This document shows, in pieces, positions 12,610-26,137 of a stretch of 64,000 nucleotides of DNA. The notes beneath the pieces are model-generated. The model was not told the DNA's origin. It searched no databases and was given only the letters and a program-made list of their open reading frames with translations. Numbering within the stretch: position 1 is the first letter of the stretch; every line of letters begins with the position of its first letter. Origin of the DNA: Tanytarsus gracilentus (taxonomy: Eukaryota; Arthropoda; Insecta; Diptera; Chironomidae); assembly GCA_038502055.1 (NCBI GenBank), contig JAXRKN010000037.1:4216001-4280000 (forward strand). Reading direction: 5' to 3'. The position numbers and the translations under genes are program-made.

Positions 12610-14280
12610 TTTCACTCCAATTAAAAATCTATTTTCCTCTCATTATTGCCGTTTCTCTTTAAAAGAAGACAAAAATTGTAAAAATTCATTCCTCAAACAG
12701 ATAATGAAAAATTTATAATAAAATGAATTTTTTTGATTGAAAATTTCTCGGTTTTTATTAAATGATTGCATTAGTGGTAACCGGAATTGCAACGCGATGA
12801 CCTCATTTCGATGAAAAAGGAGAATGAGTGAAAATGAATTGCATCATTATTCTTTCGTTACTTACATTACAGCATCGCTTTTAAGTCATGTAACATCGAA
12901 TTCATCGCAGTCAAGTGAGAGAGAAGAGAATGTGGCTCAATTTTGACACCGAAGATGTTTCTTTGTGGCTAATCTGCATGCAGCGATTTGTAAAGTTTCT
13001 CGCTGCTTTCTGACTCATGCGTTTGGTATTTGAATAATTTCTCCCGAGCTGAGCTTTTAACCATGTCGAATTTTTGACTTAAAATAGGGTGACCAGACTT
13101 TTTTAGTTTTTATTGCATTTATGGAGGAATTTCTTTTGATCTGACCTTGCGTGTTGGCATATGGAGGTAATTATGAAAAATATGTCGAGGGAAATTACTT
13201 TTGCTTCGAAGTTTTCCATACGAGCTCGTAATCGCATTTGCATATATGAATTTTCGTATACATTTTCGTGCAAAGCGACAATATGAAGTGGATGACAAAA
13301 AAAGTCGACGTCGAGTGAGAGAAATATGCGTGTGAGGTACGAATTAGAAAATCAATATCAAGGTAAGAGAGATATGTGTATAATAAAATATTATTTAAGC
13401 CTTTTAAATAAAATTTCAGAGAAATATTTCCGACATTTTCGTGAAGTCTATAAATATTTCAACGTAATATGCAGAGGAGAGTGAAAGTTATTTCTTGAAA
13501 GAAAAAAATATGCGAACGACGATCGAGAGCTATCGAGAGTGAGAAGAGGAAAAAATTTAAATGAATTTTTAATGAATCAAATTGGACATCCCGAATTTAA
13601 TACAATCGAGGCGCGCATTTTTCGCTAGATTGACTGTCTCATGCACACCTGAAAAAAGTGCTCGCATTCGAGTTAATTTACGTCAATGGTCTCTCTCTCA
13701 GATGTCAACGGGATTTAACAATTTCCCATTCAATAAATATCTGAGCTGTGGCTAAGAGAAGTTTTATGGCGGGAAATTTCTTAAGCGATTGAGTAATGGC
13801 GGCTTAAGATAAGAAATTGTCGGGTCGTGATGAGATTTTCACTGCGCATTTATTACATCGAGAGATGAACGCTCTGAATAAGTCAGTTATATTATTTAAC
13901 ATTCATCATCCCGTAATAAATAATGAAAAGGCAAAAAAAACGAAAGTGTCAAATTCAATTTCTTCCTCCTCGCGATCGATTTAATGACCTCACAGCCCAG
14001 CTGTTGTGGAGCTATTGTGTAAATATCAGAATTTATGCTTCCTCAATCTTACGAGTGTTGATTTTTCTTTCGTCTGCAAGCTCTTACTCTCGTAAGCTTG
14101 AGTGTCTCATATATGCATATACATCGCCGCATGGAATTAGTTCCTGTTTACTTGATACATTTCACCTTTCGATTTCATTAAGCGTTTGAAACTGAAGCAC
14201 TTTCATGTCGAGCAATTTTTTTTCAATGAACAATTGAGAATTTTCTAAAAGCAGTCACCGAAAAAAAAATTCATTGACCA

Positions 14281-15930
14281 TTATGCATTAGGCTTCTTGA
14301 TTGATTGATTGATTATTGATGACTGAGAGGTAGCGCGTTGAGTTCCAAGGGCGCAAATGCGACTCTTAAGATTTCTCTTAAGAATAGAGTATAAATACCC
14401 CTTTTTTCCCCCTCAACAGCAAGCGTCCCCGCGGGAATCGCCTACCTCGGGAGCTGCAACACACGTCTTGAAAAAGACGCACTAGCGATCGAATAACCCC
14501 TCTCAGAGTTTAAATGTTAGTCGCCATGGAACGTCAAGCGGAATTTCCCAATCAAGACGCCGTAATCCATGACGTAGTAAATGTTCATTGTGAATTCACA
14601 ATTGTGGGTTAGTTTAATAATTCAAAGGTGGTTTCAACGGCATTGTATAAAAGTTACCGTCTCTGCAACCTTCCTCAGTCCTGACAAGCTGTTAGGCACT
14701 GGCCCACCCACATTACAAAACAAACAAACATGAAACATAAATTTATAAAATACAAATTCAAATTCAAACCAATTGTAAAAAAGTTTGGTTTATCATCTAC
14801 CTTCCTCTATCTAATCTAGTTGATTGTGGGATGTACAAGAAATTGAAACTATGCCGAACTGTCAAACGACAAGAATTTTCAGTCCCAGGTTATGAGCTAT
14901 TTTTATTTTTTTTTTCGTATTTCATTATAAATGAAAAAAAAATAATAATTTTTGGTTTAAGACACTGATAGGTCTATGTACTTTTTGCGTTTGAACGAAA
15001 GATTTTTCCTTTACATTCACATTTTATCTTCATTATTATTAACGGTTTATAGGTATTTAAAATAAAAAAAATTAATTCATTCTTTATAATAACAATGATA
15101 ATAATTATTTTTTTTTTTATTTTCCAACTTCTCAATATTATATTTTAACCAGAAAAAAAAGAAAAGAAAAAATACCTACTCAAATATTTAATAAATTTAT
15201 GTATTATAATCTTCACTCTTTTGTTTATTGACATTTATTCGCAATTAATTACTTCAATATTCTAGAAAAATTTAGATTTACATCCAAATAGTGTTCAGGA
15301 TCTTTTCTCATTCCCATTATCTTCAGGTCTAAGTTAACTTTAGAACATATTTTCTCAATTATCTACTAAAAAGTAAATTAGACTTGCCCTCCTATGCTTG
15401 ATTCCTTGCTTAATGTTCCATTTAACTTTGCATATTCGGAAAACTATATTAAAAAAAAAATTTTTTTTTTGAGAGCAACACGTTCTGAAAGAAGGGGTGG
15501 GTTGATATATAATTATTTGTGGGGTGATTATTATGGTATGGTGTTGTTTAAATATATGATTATAATTAATAATTATAATTTTATTAAATTTGTTTTGTTT
15601 TTTCTTTTGTTTTTATGGAGAGAGAGATTGTGGTTTTTGTCATTTAATTTTTATTTTTACCATTTTTTTTTTTTAAGTGTGTAACGGATTTAAATTTTTG
15701 AAATCCATGCGAATCGCATGGATTCTCTCTTTTTCTCTTTATAATTTTAGAATTTAATTTTCAAATTTCCGACTCTATTTAATGTTTTTCTTACCAACCT
15801 TCAACACTTACATGTACTATATCATCCCGGTGACAATATTTCCCAACTACACTTTATTTTAACACACTTTGACTACGATTTTAATAAAGATTACTCGAGT
15901 GGGCCGGTCCCTACTCTCTCATCTTTTTCC
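14281..15930. other. Anomalous region, possible degenerate transposable element
   Basis: A patch at about 14330-14710 is clearly richer in G+C than its surroundings. It begins with tRNA-like text (GGTAGCGCGTT near 14331), then has a TATAAATA motif (~14391) and a 32-codon open frame from 14514, and ends with CA-rich 'acaaaacaaacaaacatg'. A long T/G-skewed segment (15400-15700) and 'gtgggccggtccctac' near 15899 follow. The changes in composition suggest inserted DNA such as a SINE or LINE tail. I see no reverse-transcriptase motif and no clean terminal repeats or target duplication, so the class is unresolved. Confidence 0.3.
15702..15724. repeat. Perfect 11-bp inverted repeat
   Basis: AATCCATGCGA, a single A, then TCGCATGGATT: an uninterrupted palindrome with 11-bp arms. 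It follows a T-rich run and is followed by a CT-rich run. It could be a cruciform or hairpin, a dimeric-protein site or a transposon end. There is no direct evidence for any of these. Confidence 0.85.
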
Positions 15931-18900
15931 CGTTCCTCATAAATTAAACTCAAATTATAAATATTTATAAAATCATAAACATAAATTTTAATATCCCATA
16001 AAATTTGATATATTTTTATAAACTCCACCGAGTCTGTGATCATTTTTCATCAACTCATGAACACCCATAAAATTTTTATCTTATCTTATCTCAAACTAGT
16101 TCAGTTTACACAAACAGAAGTTCTAATTTTCTCTAGTTTTGAGAAATTTGACCATTTTAAGCTTCTTATGTATTTTTTCAAATGCATCGAATGAAAATTT
16201 CATGGGAGAAATCTTTTGATTTATGTCATGACAATAAAAATGTTTACACACATTGGAATTAAAAAGTTGCAACCAAAAAAATTTTACGGTACTTAAAGTC
16301 CACCATAATTTCTAAGATTCATTAGTGAAATGTTTCTTCACGGCTTTTAATTCGCACCATAAAAAGACCCCACATAGAGTTAATGACCAAATGGAGGAAA
16401 TTGATAATAAAAAAGATGGTCTCGAATTTATTCAATCATATTTTGGCGAATCGTGATTGAAAAATTGGTGTTTTTTATTTATCCTAATCGTGATTGCAAT
16501 CTTTGGTTAAAAATTAATTTATTTTCTAAAATTAAATAAAATTTTTTGAAACAAACATGAGGAAAGGATTAAAACTATTTATATGTCTAACTACACATCC
16601 TGAACTGACTCACTAAAGTGGATTAAATTAACCCTCTGGTCGATTCACTAATAAGTTACGTAATGAATTACTCACGACAGATTAATTAATCTCCATATGT
16701 GGAAGGAAATACAGCAAAAAAAGTGAAAACATATCGATTTGCATACCGCCAGCCATTGAACTGTTAACGAATAGTGAATATGCTCATGCGAAGGTCATTG
16801 TCAATAGCGAAATATTTGAAGGAAAAAAATAGCGAGTGGTAAAAATGAGTAAATGTTTGCATGTCGACTGGATTCAGCCCAAAGCCACGATTTTTTATGT
16901 CTCCCAATATGAAATTTTTTCACTAAACCCGTTTCACATATCTGCGGTGCTCCAACATTATTTTTACACTGGGTGGCGCAAAAACAAAAACAGAGCATTC
17001 CGTTAAAAAACCGCCAAAAACCTGTTGGACAGTGTTTGTGTGCACAGAGAAAGTTTTTTACAAACTTCAAAACAGAAAAAATATTTTTAACTTTTTTCGA
17101 GGTGGACATTAAAAACACGCTCACAATAATTATGCATGAGAAATAAGCGCGCTGCATCTAATGATTCACTCACTTATAATTTCATTATTTCTGTTGTGAC
17201 TTTTTATGTCATTCATTTCCATTAAAAATTACGCAATAAACACGCGATTCTATCGAGGCGAGAATCTAAAAATATTTGATGAATGGAATTGTGATGGCAC
17301 GCTTGTAAATGCTTTCAATTTAAATCCCACTGCAACCAGTCGTCTTTTGTTATGATTTAGCTGATTACCATTCGAAAATGAAATGCTTTTAATTATTAAT
17401 TTTCTATTCATTCGATATTTTTAATCTTTTTATGAGAGTGATGAAAATACGAGACTCGTACACTTCAGATCATGTGGAATGAAAGTATAATATGAAGTTT
17501 TTTTTGAAACTTATACGATGAGAGAGTTGTGAGCGATTAAATAGAGGCATCAAATTAACACCGAGATAATGGGAAAGCTATAAAGGTTTTTTTTTTCTCC
17601 AAACTCTCGGTGAAACTTTAGTGGCATTGACACCTGTGATATCACGGCAAGGGTCAAGTGTATATGGAAGTGGAAGTGTACGTAAATATCCGGAGTGAAA
17701 TTCATTTTTCAAAATTAAATCTTTTGTGTTGAGATATCATTTGAGAGATAAATCCTATTTAAAATTTCTCACACGCTCGTGCTGCATTGCTCCCTCATAT
17801 TTATGTGGAGCATAAAATAATAATAATATCATTGCTTTAGTTTTATATTCGTGCACCAAGTTTGTTTTTGTGAATAACGCTTTAATAAGAATTTTCATAA
17901 AAAATTCTAACGGTCACAAGAACAAATTATCAGCCGTTAAATTTAGATTTTAAAATCAATTTTTTCATAAGTTTCAAAAATTTAGAAAATATTTTCCTTC
18001 AACTTGTCCTATCAAAAGACACGCTACATATTTTCAACAATTGTTGTCCAGATTCCAGATTCCAACTGCATGATATGAGAAATAAATGTTTTTTATTGTG
18101 TTTCAATAACATGGCTTTAAATATTCATGCACAGACATAAAAGAGATTAATTCATGCTTCTCATGTGCATGATCCAAAGAAAGACACATGTGATGATGTC
18201 AAGAAATGGAAAGCGAAGAAGTGATAAATGAGTGACATGGCACAATGTGATTGTTTACTCAATAATAGTAATAGCAACGATCATCGTAATGACAATTTAA
18301 CCGTAATAATATCAACCTCAAGTTTTACTCAATGAATAATTGTTCGAATCGCAAATGTTTGATGATGATTGAAGGACTACACTCGAGTTTTGAAAGTTTT
18401 TATTTTTAATTGTTGAAATTTAAGATGGAGAAATTTTTATTTATTTAAGTTTAATGGTTCTTATAAAAAATGAGGTGTCTCTCATAAAAATTGCATAAAA
18501 ATAACAAAACATCAAACTCCACGTTTTGAATTTAATTGACATCAAAAAGTGTCAATTGAAAGGATTAAATTAAAAGGACTTCACTCACTCTAACTCAGTA
18601 AATTTCATTTCATCGTTTTTATTGCTTCTCACGTACCTTTCAACCTTGCCTTTCTTTCACATATGATCTCAATGTAGCACTCGCACATATGGCTATTATT
18701 ACATCGTGCAATGATCGAAAGTGAAAATAATAAAGTCAAGAATTGAGAGAAGAAATGCGAAAGTCCAATTTTGGTCTCTCTCAAATCGAGTCTGTGTTTT
18801 GTAATTTAAACTGAAGCCAATATAAGTAACGGAATTCATTTATCCTTGAAATGAAAGTTTTTAATTTCTCTCTTTTTGTCTCAGGTTGCAAAAAAAGTGG

Positions 18901-21130
18901 TTGGAATTTTATCAAGGTGCGCCTTAAATTTTTTCTCATGTGTGAGGAAGGAAACGCACGCAGTTCAGTCACTCGGTGGACAGTACTATATGCGATGTAA
19001 TTCATTTATTTAAATTCCATTAAATTAAGTTTCGTAACGGCGATGGATACGCAATAAGAAAGTGGGTAGGCACAGGTTGAGAAGCATGCAATGATATTTA
19101 GAAGAAAAACTTGTTTATTATTTTCATATCTTTCTCTCATTTATTCAACGATTTATTAAATTATCGTTTATTCATTTTGAAATGAGATAAAGTTACGCAA
19201 GGCTTGAGGATGGGTGGCGAGAACGCAAGGGGTCTTTTTAGAGGCAGTCAAGAGTTACATTGTAATTGGAAAAAATTGCAATTTAGACTCAAATTACGCC
19301 ATTTGTGAGCTATAAAACTTTCTTTCTTAATTCATCAAAATTTGTCGGTTTTGCTCTCGCCTCGAGCTCGCTCTTTTCAATTAAGCTCTCAATAATAATT
19401 TACTAATTAATCAACAAAAATTACACTCGAAGTTTCTCTTTGACTGTTAATTTCGATCGATTTACTTCAATATTTTTTTGATGTGTCGCTCATGCTGTGA
19501 AGTAAATAAATTAAGGGTAAGATAAATGCTTTAGGATGTTTTTATCTTGATTGGTGCTTTAGGCAAAGTTTTTCAATTTGGCTTGATGTCTTTCAATGAT
19601 GAAATTGAAATTGAGAGTAAATCTATTTACGAAATATTTGCGGCATTTTAAATGGCGATCGCTAATGATAGACATGTGTGAGGACGATTACTTTTTGCTC
19701 TAAAAACGTGGTATTTTTATCAAGCAGCCAATATGGAGTCACCTGGTGTTGATTGCGTTAAAAAATTATTTCATCATTGACTCGAGTAAGAGTCATGAAT
19801 TTTCCATCGCAAAATTTATTACACACAGGTGATGTCGCGATTGGAAATTACAAAAATATAGAGATGAATATGCAAGCGTAACATTTTGCTGGTGTGCACT
19901 TGCAGCTTGGAAGAAGCTACAGAGAACTTCGTTACGCAAGAAAATGCCAAGACAAATTTGTACACATCTGTGGAAAATGCATTTTATATGCAAATTTCTA
20001 AAAATAAATTACTAAGAAAACGCAATGACAATAAACTTTAAAAAGTGTCTTTAGATGCAATAAAAACGTTTATGGATTGCATTCGAAAATGAAAAATTTG
20101 AAAAAAATGCGTAACCACATATTTAAAGTTATGATGTTGCTTCTGAAAAAGTAACAATTTGCTTATTAATTACGTCAGAAAAATTGTTTATTTAAAATGT
20201 TTTGCTAAAAATTATGTAAATATAATTATTATAACAAGTTCATCAAAAAATTGGGGTTTAGCGTTTAATTAACAAAATTAAGTTGATTAAAATCTCAAAA
20301 ATCCAGAACCAAATTTTCTCAAATATTTTTTTGTCAATCACAAAATTTAAAAAACTTTTTTTGTGACATGACAAAACCGCCAGCGAACATTGCAAAGATG
20401 CCCAAAAATAAAAATACATCTCATTACTTCGTAATGTATTTTTTTTCACTTATTCAATATTTTTAACCTGAGACAGCACATGGCAATTTACAACAAGTCA
20501 GGCAGTAACAATTTGTGCTCATAAAGCGCACGAAAAAAAGTATCTTAAAGATCATTAAATCTACAAATCACATGCTCTCTCTCTCACAGCGAGTCTCTCG
20601 ATCATGTTTGTGTTTTGTTATGTGAATTGACTTACATTAAATTATGTGCGTCACACGCAATTCTTTTCTCCCATAAAAATAGTCTAAAAATTGACAAATA
20701 AAAAAATATGTCCACAACTACCAAATTGGACTTTAATTATGGACGCGTGAGAGGTGAAAAAAAGTGTAACGCAATGTTGCGAAAAAGTTGCCTTTAATCT
20801 CGGACTGCATTCACTCATCAAAATTCATTTGGTGACGAATGGAATTTTAAGTAAGAGAAATAAAAAAAGATCTCGTAATTCTGTTAAGTCATGTCTACAA
20901 GAAAATCGCGGCAAATGAACGGGAGTGAGCGAGATGCGATGAAAACAAGATCACTTTTCCTTTCGATAAGCGACCAGCAACCTCTGAGAACTGAAGCTTT
21001 TGACTTGTGTTGAGCCACTCGCGTGCATGTTGATTTTCTTTCTTTTTCTCTTCTCTTCGCTTCTCCGCTGGTATAGGTATTTTTATTTTTTTTTCTGTTT
21101 CCATGCCTTTACTATGCCTTTTCATAATTC
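15931..21130. other. Gene-free AT-rich region
   Basis: I found no coding region. The longest open frame (16801-17157, minus, 118 codons) matches no family I know, has no good splice context and looks random. The sequence is a mixture of short A/T runs and CTCTC/GAGAG stretches typical of insect intergenic or long-intron DNA. Confidence 0.6.
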
Positions 21131-21135
21131 AATTC

Positions 21136-21521
21136 AGTCTCAACTCAGACGCGAAACGATCGTCATCGACTAAATGAGTGCACCGTGATTTTTTTAAGCC
21201 GTGCGACTTACAAGAAAAATTCAAAATCATCGAAGAAAATTTGCACTAAAGTGAAGCCAAGTGGGACGCAGTAAATTTCTAATTTGAACATTGTTAAAAA
21301 ATTAAAAAAAGTCATTCGAAGAAATTAGTGGAAAAAAAGAAATTTTTATCGCCTCAAATGCAAATTTTTACAAAGTAAATCCGGCAATATCAATTTTTGT
21401 ATTTTCTTTCTTTTATAACGTTGATGACCAGAGATTTAAAAAAGAGAAAAGCGAGTCAATAGTGTTGTGTAACCACAAGGATATATCAAAATTCAACCCA
21501 CTGAGGAATTCACATTAAAAG
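21136..21521 (+). promoter_or_regulatory. Candidate transcription start and non-coding first exon
   Basis: An initiator-like TCAGTC (21134-21139) is followed by 'gcgaaacgatcgtc', where downstream core-promoter elements usually lie. About 385 bases of UTR-like sequence then end at a good donor, AAAAG|GTATTTGAG (21521/21522). The next plus-strand gene starts at 31055 just after an acceptor-like 'cttctcaacag', which implies an upstream untranslated exon. This segment is my best candidate for it and would give a ~9.5-kb intron. It is inferred from motifs alone. Confidence 0.25.
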
Positions 21522-21523
21522 GT

Positions 21524-24500
21524 ATTTGAGTGAGAAATTTTTTTTATAGAAACCTGATCAACATTTTTTATAAACAAAATCAATTTATGTGTTTGATGAA
21601 ATTTTACAACTTGAAAATTTCATGAATATTTTCTTCTTGTCGCTAAAAGTTCAAAAAATTGAAATTATTTTACCAAGAAAATCGAAAATAATTTATCAAT
21701 CATAAAAAACCCCGCAAGAACTCGTTAGGGAAAAATTTAAAATTTAAATTCTTTCATCCATAATTCAATTTGTAATTTACACTCTCAGCGTGGAAAAGTT
21801 CGACTCACGTAAAATTTGATTATCATCAGATTTCATTCATCCTCAGCTTAACTTAATTCTTTTTTTTCTCCCACATGCAAAACGTAATTGTAAAAAAATA
21901 CTTAAACGAAGGTTCCTATGCAAATGTCAAAAATTCTTAAATAAAGATTATAAAAATTCTTTTCGTGAACTTTTAAAAAGACTTTTTGCCAAATTAATCT
22001 TGACGCTTCCTCAATTGTTAAGCAACGTGGGTAGTTGCGCCTTTAAATTTTATGGACTCTACGTGATTTCGTCAAAAAATAAATAAATAAAATTGTTATA
22101 AAATGTAACATCATGCCCGAAAAAAGAGAGTCAATTTCGCTTTTGAAATAATAAAATAAAAATGAAGCAAAAAAAAGCTTTTCTTGCTATTTGTAATACC
22201 ATATGACAATAGAGGTTGTTGAGTTTAGTTTGAGAATTGACGCACATTTTGCAAACCGTGAGAATAATTCAGAAAATTTTACAAGTCAACGATTGCCATC
22301 TCTTTTATTTCACTTTGTCGTCAGCTCTAGATTTTTTGACTGCAAAAAAATTGCAAAATGTTGAATGAGTCGTAATGGAAGCAATTATAAACAATTGCAG
22401 TATGTGAGCACAATAATATTGATTTTATAGTGTCTGAATTTTAAAAATAAATCAAGAGTAAATTGAAATTTAAAAGTGAGTCATTAAAAAAAATCAATTT
22501 TAATTTTTATAAACATTTTTGTCTTATCATAAAAAATAATTTTTAATTTTCATATTGCGACAGATTTTTCATCAAAAATTTAGTATATTTGCTTGAGAGC
22601 GTTAATTATGCTTAGGATGTTTGTTATACTCAACACTCGGTACTTAAAAGCCGGAGAGTGTTGAAATATTCATAATTTTCATTGTTTTGCATTAAAGTAT
22701 TTTTAATGTTGCTATTGCCACTGCTCCATATGATGATGATGACTGTTATTGTGCAAAAAAATGGAAAATTATTAACAAGAGCAAAAAGGTCTTATGAAAT
22801 TCACTCGTGAAGTGTGTGAGAGTGATGAGAGCATAAATATTTCGAGATTAACCTGCCAAACACTCAGGAAATAATCAGCATTATTGGTTCTGGTTCACTA
22901 ATAACAAAGGTCTCGAGATGAATAATGAACCTGCCATGCTGCAGGGCTTGCCATGTCATTCACCCTTTGTGGCATCGCTTACGACTTCAAATCCCTGACA
23001 TACTTCTGCAATTGGAGATTTTTTGAGGCAATTTAAGCAGATTTTTTTCTACTGATTTAACAAACAATTCAGTAGCATAAAAAATCGCTTTTCAATCAAC
23101 AGCTCTAGTTTTTTATTTACTTTGTTTGTTAAATTTACTTCTTGCATGCAGCGTGCAGAAAAAAATTCATTTTTGTATTTAAAAAAACTTTTGAGATGAA
23201 GTTTGTTATTTTAAGGTTTTTCTGCTAATTTAAAGCGTTTCAAATTATAAATTAATTAAAGATTTTAAATTTTAAATTCATGAAATAATTCAAAAAAATT
23301 ATAATTTCAAGATCATCGCATCGATTCACTGCACAAAGAAAGTTCTTTATATTTTCTTTAAGTATCTACTAATTCGGATATTAATTGCATTTTCACGATA
23401 CTTTCATTTCTTTCTCTCAATTGCTAACATTAGCAACGCTCGATACAGCAAACAATCTCACACTTTTTAAGAGTCTCGTTGATACTGTCGTTACAATTGG
23501 ATTTGTTGCAAATTAAACGCGCACCATGAGACGAAAATTAATGTTAGGTGTTTGGAAAAGTGATTGATATTATTATCCGTGAGAAATTTTTGCGGTTCCT
23601 AAAACTGATAGTTGAATATTTTTTTTTATGGAAATGAGAAATGATCGAAGAGAGCCAAAAGAAGAGAAATGAATTATTTTAAATAATTTATCTCAACTTG
23701 ACCTCGAGTAAAATAAAATTTCGCAACTCTCACGTGCGCATTGTAAAATTTCTCCTAATTGAGTTGTTCTCCCTTCATTCATCTCTTACACCAGCTAAAA
23801 ATTCCCTCCACAATTCCTCTCGAAACACGTTTTCAAGCTAAAAATATTCAATCATAATATTTGTCCGCAAAGCAGCAACAAAAGAAATATTTTCACTCTC
23901 TTACTGTATGTTAATCGATCGGACCTCGAAAAGAGTTGAATAAACGAAAAAATATCTCGACGATGATGAAGCACTAAATTCACTTTCATTTTTCTTTTTC
24001 GAATCGATGATGTTGACGTGGAGACACATGAAATTAACAAAGCAATCCGCTTCTATATTTTTTAATACTGATCGCAATCAATCGGTGGTCAATAAAAAAA
24101 GAGTAAACATTTATTTTTTGCGAGTAAATTTTTGTCGCACGCTGAACATTTTTTGCCAAACATTATTTCATCACGCGGCATAGAAAAATCAGTTGCTGGC
24201 CATTAATTTAATGTAGCATGATTGATGCCTAAGACTTACCAATAATTATAAGCTCTCTTACACGCGAACACGATAAATTTCCACCCGGTTTTAATTGTGC
24301 GGTTTTCAACATCACTCAATATGGATCTTATAGAGAGATCATTACAAGCTAATTTGAAAATTATTAGACTTGCACAAATTGAAAAATCGAGAGTGAGAAA
24401 AGTATTGGAGGCTATCATTTCTCTCTATTTTCCTGATAAAAATAACTTTCCTAATATCGTCTCGCGCTATTTCATGGATGGTAAATTTCTTTAAAATAAA

Positions 24501-25988
24501 TTATCGACCGAATCTCGATGGAATGCTGAAAATGTTAAATATTTTTTTTTCATCTTTTTATATTCAAAAAATTTTAAAATCGCATATGTTCGCTACAGAA
24601 CTTTTGTTCATGTAACACGATTCCATTCAAGAAGCATGAAAGAAAACTTTTTTCCCTCCCTTTATATCAAAGTGAGACATAGTGACATTGAGTGCCAGCA
24701 TTACATTCAGCCATCGATCATAACTTTCTCTGTTCGGGCTCTCTCATAGGCGGCATTTTTTCATCCGATATTATACTGTCGATAGCAATCGACTTTCAGT
24801 TTCTTTTGTGTCTCTTCTTTCTTTTCTCTCATCGATGATAAACTTCACTCGCTCGACTGGCTCTTGTCGCTTGAGCTTGACCCACTGAAGAAGAGACGAA
24901 GTCAAGAGCGGCTTCGCTTTTATTCGCCGGTAATTGTTTTTAAGGCAAGGTCTTGCAAGGGACGGAAATTATACTAATTATTTAATTTTTTTTGCATTTA
25001 TGAAGAATTTTTTTATTGATTTGAATTTTCGAGAAAAAAAATTTGAGAAAATTAATTTTTTCTTCCCTTGCAAATTTTTATATTTTTTACAAATTGTTTT
25101 TAGCTAATTGTAGATAATTAACATGCATCTTTTTTGGCTCTGCATACCGAGAGCAAGATGCAATTTAATGATGCACTGCTATAGAAAGTGAGCGATGGTA
25201 TTTTTTTGCAATAAAATATATAAAGTAATTTTCAAGTCAGAAGCAATTCAACCTAGAAAATTAACATTGCATTAAGGCAAGTTGTAGCGAGAGGAAAAAA
25301 TAGCAAACATGCACTCGCATAAAATTGTGATCGCAACATAAAACAGTAAGGGAATAAAAAGTTGCAAGTTGAATCATAAAAAAATCCACAATGATAAATC
25401 GATGTCATAAAGTAGATTGAGAGGGAGAGAAAGGAATGTTGAATTTATGTCTGTACTAATAACCATTGACACCGTTCGATTTAAAAAGCATGCAAACTTA
25501 AAATTTATTGCAAATTTAACTAACTTCAAATTGAAAATGTTAAAAAAATTCACTGTCCAAGGCTCAATGATACGATCAATCAAATTGTAGGTTTCCATTT
25601 AAGAGAAGACAAATTAGATATCATCACACACTTTGCAGACACACAAAAAAAGTAAATGTTATTATTGCAAAGGCATTAATCATGTCACGAATAAGGCTAA
25701 AACCACGTTGCAACGCAATTGACTCACACTGAGACGTGAAACAATAATTTCTCGAAGTTGAAATTAATCGTTATGAATTTATTCAAAATTCTTTTCGAAA
25801 AAACAAAAATTAATTCGTAGAAACAGATACTTTTGCAAGCGCTAAGACATGCCGCACCCTTGTAGGCATTTTTTCACTCTATTGTCATGCAAATCGCGAG
25901 AATGAAACTTTTTTAAAAGCAACGTAAAGTTAGAACATAATTACTCGAATGATGTTGTTTGCGATCTGAATTCTTGATTAGTAATTTG
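21524..25988. other. Gene-free AT-rich region, possibly a long 5' intron
   Basis: No open frame with protein-family content was found. A CT-rich stretch with several TCAGT/TCAGTT motifs lies near 24700-24850 and could be regulatory. If the exon at 21136-21521 belongs to the gene at 31055, this is the start of its first intron. Confidence 0.5.
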
Positions 25989-26017
25989 AGAAGAATCGGG
26001 GGGCGTAGCACGGCGAT

Positions 26018-26137
26018 ATAAATTTTATATCAGATATCAAAGATATAAATTTATATCTTTTATATCTTTTATCTCTTTTATATCATTTATATCTTCCATA
26101 CAAAATTGATATAAAATTTATATCTTTTATTTTTAAA
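26018..26137. repeat. Left arm subrepeats, TATATC-type
   Basis: Repeated TTATATC / TTTTATATC units in the orientation opposite to the right arm. With the G-rich tip they make up the left inverted arm of the element. Confidence 0.8.

Larger units (their letters stand above)
9790..14280. other. MCTP 3' UTR followed by gene-free AT-rich sequence
   Basis: The first ~300 bases should be MCTP 3' UTR, ending after AATAAA at 10070. The rest has no ORF with recognisable content and only scattered microsatellite runs. The frames at 11231-11461, 12302-12610 (minus) and 13923-14189 are short and low-complexity. The stretch may be regulatory or intronic to the gene at 31 kb, but nothing in it shows this directly. 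Confidence 0.6.

Noticed and set aside
12302..12610. 102-codon minus-strand frame starting MCVCVC
   Set aside because: The start is created by an (AC)n microsatellite; the rest is low-complexity with no family match or splice context.
14325..14375. Functional tRNA gene
   Set aside because: Only D-arm-like text is present. I could not find a B box, an anticodon arm and an acceptor stem that pair.
15394..15684. 96-codon plus-strand frame rich in Phe, Leu and Tyr
   Set aside because: It lies in a T/G-skewed segment that yields hydrophobic codons in any frame. No start context or homology.
16801..17157. 118-codon minus-strand frame with several cysteines
   Set aside because: No domain spacing I recognise, no flanking exons, and its content is compatible with chance in 21 kb of non-coding DNA.
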